From Streptomyces cirratus (lineage in GTDB: Bacteria > Actinomycetota > Actinomycetes > Streptomycetales > Streptomycetaceae): a DNA stretch of 64,000 nt. Location of the stretch: the NCBI RefSeq assembly GCF_014650775.1, contig NZ_BMVP01000008.1, positions 62,001 through 126,000 on the forward strand, given 5' to 3'. Shown here piece after piece: positions 58,801 through 64,000 of this stretch (position 1 is the first letter of the stretch; each line of letters opens with the position of its first letter). The position numbers and the translations under genes were made by a program. The notes below the pieces were generated by a model. The model was not told the origin of the DNA. It saw nothing but the letters and a program-made list of their open reading frames with translations, and did not search any database.

Positions 58801-60090
58801 TACTCGCCCGGGCTCGTTTCCGACTCGGACACCCCTGGAGGCTACGCGGACGTCGGCCTGTTGGAGCTCCGTACGGGCCGGTACTTCACGACCCGCCTCC
58901 CCAACGCCGGCAACGCCCCGGGCGCGCACGGGGCCGTCGCCGCAGCGCCGGCACCAAGAGGTGGGCTCGTCGTCCTGGTCCCCATCGGAAACTCGCTCAT
59001 GGTGGTGGGCGCCGGACCCGCGGGCACCGAACGGTTCCAGGACGGGGGCACCAGCGACGGGGAGTACGCCCTGGCCCCGGACCGCAGCGCCATCGCGCGC
59101 CTCACCAGCGACTCCCTCCAGGTGCTGGACGTTTCCCGTACCCACCGCCGTTCCGTGGCCCTGCCGGCCGACAAGGACGGCGCACGGGTCAGCTGGACCG
59201 CCGACGGCCGGTGGATCGTGGTCTGGCGGCGAGACGACGGTCTCTTCCGTGCCTACGCCGCGGCGGACCTCGGCCGGAGCGTGGATCTGCCCCGCCTCCT
59301 CAAGAAGGACGTTGTCAGCGACAGCCTCGTCGGCCTCCAGGGCTCGGAGATGGCCCTGCTCGGGTCGGACGGAACGGTGGCCCGCCTGGACGCGGCGACC
59401 GGAGCGGTCCTCACCCCCGCGTTCTCCGCCCAGGAGAACCCTGACGACGTCGACCGCATGCGGGACACGTTCGGCGAAGGCCGGATCGTACCCAGACCCG
59501 GACACCCGGGCCAAGCCGCCGTCGTGAGCCGGGCGGCATCCACGAACGGCGAGATAGGCCTGTGGGACCTGCGCACGCAGAAGCGCTTCACCGCCCCCCT
59601 GCACGGCCTGGCGGTGGGCACTTCGAGCACGCAGCAGCACTGGCACGGCGACACTCTGGTCTTCAGCGCCGACGGGACCCGGCTGGCCGTGAAACAGGGA
59701 GACGGCCGGATCCCCGTCTGGGACGTCGACGCCGGAAAGCAACTGCCCGACCCCGTCACGGTCCCCACCCTGACGAACCTGGTCGGCTTCGGGCCGGACG
59801 GCACCCTGCTGACCTGGGGCGCCAAGACCCTCACCGTCCATGACCCGGCGCACGGGACGGCCGTCACCGCCGAGGTGAAGCCGGTCTACTCCATCGACGT
59901 CAACACGGCGAACGCGGCGATCACGGCGGACGGCCGACTGCTGTTCGAGGACGGGGAGCGTGCCCGCGTGCTGGACCTGCGGCCGGACGCCCAGTTCCGG
60001 GCGCTGTGCGCCGCCGCAGCACGCGATTACACCCCGGCCGAACGGAGGCTGCTCCCGGACGGGACCCCGTCCCGCGCCCCGTGCGCCTGA
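55819..60090 (+). CDS. Trypsin-like protease / nSTAND NTPase / WD40 repeat protein
   Basis: The 1423-aa multidomain protein has a chymotrypsin-fold protease at residues ~1-195: His41 (CTCAHVVG), Asp86 (GHDVALLRL) and Ser159 in GGFSGSPV. A STAND NTPase (nSTAND1 type) follows, with CPFQGLAPFAEDGAEFFHGRDDDI at ~203, Walker A GPSGCGKSSLVRAG at 243-256 and HLLFVDQLEEY as Walker B. One membrane helix lies at ~645-668. A WD40-like propeller (SIRLWHLDS, EIGLWDLRT, RIPVWDVDA) runs to the end, closing with the family-typical CAAAARDYTPAER tail. The order fits predicted actinobacterial conflict/signalling proteins: the propeller senses, the NTPase switches, the protease acts. ATG 55819 follows GGGGGGAA. 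Confidence 0.93.
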   Translation: MAAVRGSGVLDASQVRIRGADGEVVGAGFLVAPDLVCTCAHVVGQARGPASVPDPAAGSVDLDFPLVEGRPAARARVVSWRHGGHDVALLRLEAPVAGTRQAPLVDGTSVWGHTFRALGYPFGADHGIWASGVLRAGQGSGWVQMEVRGSGPAVVGGFSGSPVWDDAQDGVVGMTVAAHQGDRTAYLLPSADLVDGRMLRPRCPFQGLAPFAEDGAEFFHGRDDDIRRVFGAVLRRPVTLVVGPSGCGKSSLVRAGVLPKARGAGMDVSELRAVPGARAAAVLARALSDLLDPAPGEVERLARAEELARLLEAGRDVPAELRARLLARPGAAPAGHLLFVDQLEEYAVGAPDDARELFRLLAALAGREGGMLLRVVATGRPGSLEALVTPETSELAGEAVEFLAALAGDALERAVTEPVAAEPGLWFEPGLPQRIVADAGDAPGRMTLVQFALTRLWERRSRSMLTHAAYDELGGVAGALVGYADESLDALTDRERRSARRLLVQLARPEGDGFVRRPTRIGELPPELASAARELAPGKLVVLSPAPDGSGEIVDLAHESLTRLWPRLRQWLTDTREFRTWQEQLRTDLRRWEAHGREAARLLGGTDLAEAQRRLAGHPDDTTPEETDYVRLSTRAARRGTRIRRTAVAALAALTALAVVLALLAWQGLQRTEEQLRVQAAGLLAQAADDMPGGEPATALQLALAARSTKQTAKTAEALLRQYVRHTDLLHAYPSVWEGNVSGMDATPDGRTLVVAARPAGGGDRYVFTLVTGALDGPIRTRRLGGEVQARYESALSPDGRLFAVSSPDSIRLWHLDSPEHSETLELPVREMPQDVGSSVDFSSDSHRLLRTLTDHTMACHNGTQPCVPAFADAWEVPSGRRLTVAADLLPRTGVDAVAFTGDADTVAMGYSDPKSPQLTVKELATGRTLYTAGPPADAHDEMSAALKAGGELVVWTEGNRTYSRPLGRTPGAVTELPALTARQGSEASGAYDQYSPGLVSDSDTPGGYADVGLLELRTGRYFTTRLPNAGNAPGAHGAVAAAPAPRGGLVVLVPIGNSLMVVGAGPAGTERFQDGGTSDGEYALAPDRSAIARLTSDSLQVLDVSRTHRRSVALPADKDGARVSWTADGRWIVVWRRDDGLFRAYAAADLGRSVDLPRLLKKDVVSDSLVGLQGSEMALLGSDGTVARLDAATGAVLTPAFSAQENPDDVDRMRDTFGEGRIVPRPGHPGQAAVVSRAASTNGEIGLWDLRTQKRFTAPLHGLAVGTSSTQQHWHGDTLVFSADGTRLAVKQGDGRIPVWDVDAGKQLPDPVTVPTLTNLVGFGPDGTLLTWGAKTLTVHDPAHGTAVTAEVKPVYSIDVNTANAAITADGRLLFEDGERARVLDLRPDAQFRALCAAAARDYTPAERRLLPDGTPSRAPCA

Positions 60091-60166
60091 CCCAGGCATG
60101 CCACGATTTTGTAACCGATCACTGGAACGCCGGGTCCGTCCCGTCGTCCCGCACGACGATTCCCCC

Positions 60167-60538
60167 ATGACCAGTACCGAGGACATCAGCGAGAACATCG
60201 GCCTGGAGGACGGCTCCACCGTCCGGTTCCTCCTCTCGGGCGCCCCCGCGGCGGCCGCCGCGCCCGGTGGGGCCCTCGGGCCCGTCGTTCCGGTTGGCAG
60301 ACGGGCCGACGCGGTCGCCGCCTTCGCCACCGACGCGCTTCGCTCCACCCTGAAACCCCTCGGCGCCCTCGTCCGCGAGGTCCACTCCTCGATGACCTCC
60401 GTACCCGTGCCGCCCACCGAGGTCACCGTCACCTTCGGCATCCAGCTCACCCAAGACCTCCAACTGGGCATCGTCAACGGCAACAACCAGGCCCACCTGA
60501 CCGTCACCGCCACCTGGACGCCGCCGGCGGGCGACTGA
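60167..60538 (+). CDS. Trypco1 (CU044_2847-family) trypsin-co-occurring protein
   Basis: The 123-aa protein starts ISENIGLEDGSTVRFLLSG and continues RADAVAAFATDALRSTLKPLGALVREVHSSMTSVPVPPTEVTVTFGIQLTQDL, ending AHLTVTATWTPP. The EVTVxFGIxL and HLTVTxTW strands are the marks of the trypsin-co-occurring domain 1 family, small proteins found next to trypsin-like/NTPase conflict genes. It follows the trypsin-nSTAND-WD40 gene by 76 bases. It is presumably a partner or a substrate of the protease. The start ATG has only a weak ribosome site. Confidence 0.8.
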   Translation: MTSTEDISENIGLEDGSTVRFLLSGAPAAAAAPGGALGPVVPVGRRADAVAAFATDALRSTLKPLGALVREVHSSMTSVPVPPTEVTVTFGIQLTQDLQLGIVNGNNQAHLTVTATWTPPAGD

Positions 60539-60735
60539 CCATCCGCACAGATCCCGGCCGGACCACGGGAGGGGGGCGAGGCGGTCCGGCTCGGGCAAGC
60601 ACGACTGCTGTACGGGGGCGGCAACGCGGCACGCTGCCGGATTCCCTCCTCGACGTCGGGCAGTGCGCGGCGGATCCCGGCGGCGGTCTGTCGCGTTCGG
60701 CTCTTGCTGCCGTGCGTGAGGTGTGCGTGAGGTTC

Positions 60736-60766
60736 TTGACCCTCACGTGGCGTCAGGCTGCATAGT
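60736..60766 (+). promoter_or_regulatory. MerR-type promoter with a 19-bp spacer and embedded dyad
   Basis: TTGACC (60736-60741) and CATAGT (60761-60766) are 19 bases apart, the over-long spacing typical of MerR-controlled promoters. Within the spacer, CCTCACG-TGG-CGTCAGG (60741-60757) is an inverted repeat with one mismatch. The gene start at 60774 would make the transcript nearly leaderless. Confidence 0.7.
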
Positions 60767-60773
60767 CGAGGGC

Positions 60774-61889
60774 GTGGAGGATCACTGGACCGTGGGGCGC
60801 GTGGCCGAGCTGGCCGGCGTGAGCGTCCGCACGCTGCATCACTATGACGAGATCAGACTCGTTCGGCCGTCCGCGCGGACCGCGGCCGGGTACCGGGCCT
60901 ATTCGGCTGCCGACGTGGAGCGGCTGCGGGAGGTGCTGGCCTACCGGCGGCTGGGCTTCGGGCTGCGGGAAGTTGCGGAACTGGTGGGCGATCCGTCCAC
61001 TGACGCGGTCGCGCACCTGCGCCGACTGCGCGGCCTGCTGCTGGAGCGGCGTGATCGCGCTGATGCCATGGTGGCGGCCATCGACAGGGAACTTGAGACA
61101 CGGGCGAAAGGACTGGAGGTGACACCGGAGGAGCAACTGGAGATGCTCGGGGCACGGCTGTACGACGCCATCGGCGGCGCGTATACCGCGACACGGCGTA
61201 CCGATCCGCGGATCGCCGCGCAGATCTGGGACGCGCTCGGGGACGCGCAGACGGTGCTGAACGTCGGGGCCGGCACCGGCTCCTACGAGCCTGCTGATCG
61301 CAACGTGACCGCGGTGGAGCCATCGGCGGTCATGCGGGGGCAGCGCCCTCCCGGGTCGGCGCCGTGCGTGGCCGCCGCCGCGGAGAGCCTGCCGTTCGAG
61401 GACCAGTCCTTCGACGTCGCGATGGCCGTATCCACCGTTCACCACTGGGGAGACCCGAAGGCGGGGCTTCGCGAGATGCGGCGCGTGGCCCGCCGCGTGG
61501 TGGTGCTGACCTTCGACACCGACGAGCCCGGATGGCAGGACCGGTTCTGGCTTACCCGCGACTACCTGCCCGAGTTCGCCGTAGTCCTGGCGGATTTTCC
61601 CCCGCTTGCCGCAATGGCCGACGCGATCGGCGCCCGCGTGGAACCGGTGCCCATTCCGTGGGACTGCGCCGATGGCCTGTTCGAGGCGTACTGGCGCCGA
61701 CCGGGGGCGTATCTGGAGGATCACGTGCGCCGTGCGATGTCGGTGTGGACGAGGGTCGGGCCGCAGGCCGAGCAGCGGGCGGTCCGAAGCCTTGGCGACG
61801 ACCTCGACTCCGGCCGGTGGGCCGAGCGCAACGGCGACCTCGCCGACCTCGACGCGGCAGATCTCGGCCTCCGCCTGCTCATAGCGTGA
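60774..61889 (+). CDS. MerR regulator fused to a SAM-dependent methyltransferase
   Basis: The 371-aa fusion has a MerR DNA-binding domain at residues ~5-75 (TVGRVAELAGVSVRTLHHYDEIRLVRPSARTAAGYRAYSAADVERL). A dimerising helix follows (LRRLRGLLLERRDRADAMVAAIDRELETR). The class I methyltransferase from ~150 has VLNVGAGTGSYEPADR (motif I), AAAESLPFEDQSFDVAMAVSTVHHW and RVARRVVVLTFDT. GTG 60774 lies eight bases after the -10, so translation is probably leaderless. The methyltransferase could modify the same ligand that the regulator senses. This is inference. Confidence 0.88.
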   Translation: MEDHWTVGRVAELAGVSVRTLHHYDEIRLVRPSARTAAGYRAYSAADVERLREVLAYRRLGFGLREVAELVGDPSTDAVAHLRRLRGLLLERRDRADAMVAAIDRELETRAKGLEVTPEEQLEMLGARLYDAIGGAYTATRRTDPRIAAQIWDALGDAQTVLNVGAGTGSYEPADRNVTAVEPSAVMRGQRPPGSAPCVAAAAESLPFEDQSFDVAMAVSTVHHWGDPKAGLREMRRVARRVVVLTFDTDEPGWQDRFWLTRDYLPEFAVVLADFPPLAAMADAIGARVEPVPIPWDCADGLFEAYWRRPGAYLEDHVRRAMSVWTRVGPQAEQRAVRSLGDDLDSGRWAERNGDLADLDAADLGLRLLIA

Positions 61890-62005
61890 CCGCCCGGAGG
61901 CCGGCGGTGTTCCGGCCGGGCCCAGCGGGGTTAGCCCGGCCTTCGGCGGTGCGGTAGGGACGGCAGGAGCGTGTACGCGGACGGTGCGGCCGGAAGGCCC
62001 GGCGC

Positions 62006-62683
62006 TCACGGACTTCGTACGAAGGCCCCGGCGCGGCCTGCCGCTGCGGCCGCCTCGGCCGCCCGCCGGGCCGCGGCTTCGTCCAGGGGAGCGTCCGTGG
62101 TCAGCAGCCGGTAGTACAGCGGGGCGGAGACGGCCCGTACCATCTCGGCGGCGTCGGTGCCCTCCGGCAACTCCCCCCGTGCGACGGCCTGCTGGACGCA
62201 GGGTGCCCATTCCGCTACCCGGACCTCGTAGAAGCGGTGCAGGGCCTCTGCAGTGCGGGCGTCGCCGGCGGCGGCCGCGATGACGGCTTTGAACAGGGGG
62301 CCCTGGCGCGGGTCGGACAGGGTGCGCCGAACGAGCCGGGCGTTGGCCAGCAGGTCCTCTTCCAGCGAGCCGGTGTCGGTGCGGGGGAGGGACTGCTCGG
62401 CCATGTCCGTCAGCAGGTCGGCGACCAGGCCGCCCACCGTGCCCCAGCGCCGGTACACGGTGGTCTTGCCGACCTCGGCCCTCCGGGCGACTTCGGCGAG
62501 GTCCAGACCGTGGAAGCCCTCTTCGGCCAGCATGTCCCCGGCCGCCTCCAGCACGGCGGCCCGCACCCGGGCCGTCCGGCCCCCAGGGCGCACGGTCCCG
62601 GGCTCGGCGGCCCTGCCCCACCCGGTCCCTGCATCCCCTGCGTCCCGTGAGCCGTCTGCGGGCATGGGGGCATCACTCGTCAT
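62006..62683 (-). CDS. TetR-family transcriptional regulator
   Basis: The 225-aa protein has the helix-turn-helix AVLEAAGDMLAEEGFHGLDLAEVARRAEVGKTTVYRRWGTVGGLVADLL after a ~35-residue flexible N-terminus, then a TetR_C-type ligand domain ending LYYRLLTTDAPLDEA. ATG 62683 lies inside one copy of a 22-bp operator-like site. A matching site lies 53 bases away next to the divergent aldo/keto reductase gene. It should repress both until an unknown ligand binds. Confidence 0.9.
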   Translation of the reverse strand: MTSDAPMPADGSRDAGDAGTGWGRAAEPGTVRPGGRTARVRAAVLEAAGDMLAEEGFHGLDLAEVARRAEVGKTTVYRRWGTVGGLVADLLTDMAEQSLPRTDTGSLEEDLLANARLVRRTLSDPRQGPLFKAVIAAAAGDARTAEALHRFYEVRVAEWAPCVQQAVARGELPEGTDAAEMVRAVSAPLYYRLLTTDAPLDEAAARRAAEAAAAAGRAGAFVRSP

Positions 62684-62757
62684 AACGGGTCCCTGGTTCC
62701 ATTAGTGCTCGTCAACTGTTACGTTGAGGGCATCTTAATGGGTCTGCGATCCCATTA
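62683..62757. promoter_or_regulatory. Two 22-bp TetR operator-like sites in the divergent region
   Basis: TAATGGG-N8-CCCATTA (62736-62757, perfect arms) and TAACGGG-N8-TCCATTA (62683-62704) have the same size and layout with starts 53 bases apart. The second overlaps the TetR start codon, the first lies 23 bases upstream of the reductase start. Confidence 0.7.
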
Positions 62758-62779
62758 CTGTTCGTGGCAGGAGTCCATC

Positions 62780-63823
62780 ATGGAATACAGGCAGCTCGGC
62801 GCGTCCGGCCTCAAGGTCCCCGTCCTCGGTTTCGGCGCCGGCACCTTCGGCGGCCGGGGTCCCGTCTTCGGCGCTTGGGGCAGTACCAATGCCCAGGAGG
62901 CGCGCCGACTCGTCGACATTTGCCTCGACGCCGGCATCACCCTCTTCGACACCGCGGACGTGTACTCGGCGGGCGCCTCGGAGGAGGTTCTCGGCCAGGC
63001 CGTCAAGGGCCGCCGCGACCAGGTGCTCATCTCCACCAAGGCAGGGCTGCCGACTGGAGACGGCCCTGGCGAGTACGGCACCTCCCGCTCCCGCCTCATC
63101 GGCGCGGTCGAGGACGCCCTGCGCCGGCTCGGCACCGACCGCATCGACCTCTTCCAACTCCACGGTTTCGACGCCGCCACTCCCGTGGAGGAGGTGCTGT
63201 CCACCCTCGACCAGCTCGTCCGCTCCGGCAAGGTCCGCTACGTGGGCGTATCCAACTTCGCAGGCTGGCAGCTGATGAAGTCCCTCTCTGCCGCCGACCG
63301 GAACGGCTTCCCCCGCTATGCCGCCCACCAGGTGTACTACTCCCTCGTCGGCCGGGACTACGAGTGGGAGCTAATGCCCCTCGGCCACGACCAGGGCGTC
63401 GGCGCGATCGTGTGGAGCCCATTGGGCTGGGGCCGCCTCACCGGCAAGCTCCGCCGCGGCCGCCCGCTGCCCGCCGGCAGCCGGCTGCACGCTACCGCCG
63501 ACTACGGCCCGCCTGTGGAGGACGACTACCTGTACGACGTGATCGACACCCTCGACGAGGTTGCGCAGGAGACGGGCCGGACCATCCCCCAGGTGGCCCT
63601 CAACTGGCTGCTGCGTCGCCCGACCGTCTCCACCGTCCTCGTCGGCGCCCGCGACGAGAACCAGTTGCGGCAGAACATCGGCGCCGTCGGCTGGCAGCTG
63701 ACCGCCGAACAGGTCGCCCGCCTCGACGCCGCCAGCCACCGCCCGGCGCCGTACCCGTACTTCCCGTACGAACGCCAGGAGGGCTTCGCCCTCCTCAACC
63801 CGCCGATGACCGCCCGCAACTGA
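62780..63823 (+). CDS. Aldo/keto reductase
   Basis: The 347-aa TIM-barrel oxidoreductase has EYRQLGASGLKVPVLGFGAGTFGG, ITLFDTADVYSAGASEEVLGQAVKG (catalytic Asp/Tyr), VLISTKAG (Lys), IDLFQLHGFD (His), RYVGVSNFAGWQL and a C-terminal STVLVGARDENQL NADPH-binding segment. It should reduce an aldehyde or ketone with NADPH. ATG 62780 follows GCAGGAG. It is divergent from a TetR gene with twin operators and is probably induced by an electrophilic or carbonyl ligand. Confidence 0.92.
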   Translation: MEYRQLGASGLKVPVLGFGAGTFGGRGPVFGAWGSTNAQEARRLVDICLDAGITLFDTADVYSAGASEEVLGQAVKGRRDQVLISTKAGLPTGDGPGEYGTSRSRLIGAVEDALRRLGTDRIDLFQLHGFDAATPVEEVLSTLDQLVRSGKVRYVGVSNFAGWQLMKSLSAADRNGFPRYAAHQVYYSLVGRDYEWELMPLGHDQGVGAIVWSPLGWGRLTGKLRRGRPLPAGSRLHATADYGPPVEDDYLYDVIDTLDEVAQETGRTIPQVALNWLLRRPTVSTVLVGARDENQLRQNIGAVGWQLTAEQVARLDAASHRPAPYPYFPYERQEGFALLNPPMTARN

Positions 63824-64000
63824 CCACCCGGGGCCCGGCCCCCGCCGAGGCCCACGAGTCCCACATGCCCCGCCACGGGGGATCGGTGAACATCTCGAAC
63901 GGCGCCATCACCCGCCCGAGCGCCGCGACGAGATCATCCCGCGCAGCCGCAGGCAGCAGGCCGGCCCCTCTCGTACCAGCGCGGCCGCCAGAGGTCGAAG
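63795..64000 (-). CDS. Possible 3' part of a gene continuing beyond the window
   Basis: On the minus strand, a frame from the right edge reads LLPAAARDDLVAALGRVMAPFEMFTDPPWRGMWDSWAS and stops at 63797-63795, overlapping the end of the reductase gene tail to tail. Codon bias in the middle is good. The first few residues read less well, so a frameshift is possible. No family was recognised. Confidence 0.35.
   Translation of the reverse strand, partial: STSGGRAGTRGAGLLPAAARDDLVAALGRVMAPFEMFTDPPWRGMWDSWASAGAGPRVVSCGRSSAG

Overview
The window looks like a chromosomal segment from a Streptomyces or a close streptomycete. Base composition is very GC-rich, codons almost always end in G or C, GTG and TTG starts are common, and the gene families are typical: secreted M4 protease, SLT-domain muralytic enzyme, GH64 glucanase, LppU/SCO3897 lipoprotein, WYL regulator, trypsin-nSTAND-WD40 protein and a TTA (bldA-type) codon. 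It reads as an accessory region: many short operons, secreted proteins and regulators, plus several decayed genes. There are no rRNA genes, no convincing tRNA and no CRISPR array.

Layout. 1-5.1 kb: the 3' part of a secreted M4 metalloprotease, a secreted HAD-like protein, a small SLT-domain protein behind a probable c-di-AMP riboswitch leader, and an LppU/SCO3897-type protein. 5.5-7.6 kb: a small secreted protein and dihydrolipoyl dehydrogenase (lpdA). 7.9-10.5 kb: an arsenic locus, arsR-aquaglyceroporin-arsC-arsN1-like acetyltransferase (minus strand, joined by 4-base stop/start overlaps), divergent from arsI, with two matching operator-like sites between them. 10.5-12.7 kb: a DUF4232 secreted protein and an orphan metallo-beta-lactamase-fold protein.

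12.7-26.1 kb: a large sulfur-type cluster. Two amino-acid-type ABC importer gene sets (two ATPases, two lipoprotein binding proteins, two permeases) accompany a GNAT acetyltransferase and five flavin-dependent (LLM) monooxygenases of different subfamilies, read outward from a central promoter region. The gene content resembles the Bacillus ytm/ytn and yxe operons that import and oxidise S-modified cysteines, so salvage of S-alkyl or S-succinyl cysteine or sulfonates is the working inference.

26.2-38.5 kb: two decayed genes, a cold-shock protein, a DHA2 MFS exporter with a divergent HxlR regulator, two small Cys/His proteins, an AraC regulator with an O-methyltransferase, a TPR/AAA+ pair, a GH64 glucanase with a perfect LacI-type palindrome and a TTA codon, a small secreted gene interrupted by an in-frame TGA, and a membrane pentapeptide-repeat protein. 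38.8-47 kb: transposase remnants, a large membrane M48 protease with a partner gene, a lipoprotein, DinB, GNAT, a VOC gene with an internal deletion, an IS630 remnant and an NAD(P)-binding SDR.

47.8-64 kb: two tandem paralogous secreted proteins; a NIPSNAP/DUF1579-like pair divergent from a WYL regulator, with a perfect palindrome between them; an AvrRpt2-like cysteine protease with a single-pass surface protein; a zapE/AFG1 ATPase gene broken by an 8-bp repeat expansion; the trypsin-nSTAND-WD40 protein followed by a Trypco1-type protein (the best candidate for an unexplored conflict or immune-like system here); a MerR-methyltransferase fusion; and a TetR/aldo-keto reductase divergent pair with two matching operators. 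All functional names come from sequence motifs recognised by eye; no database search was run.
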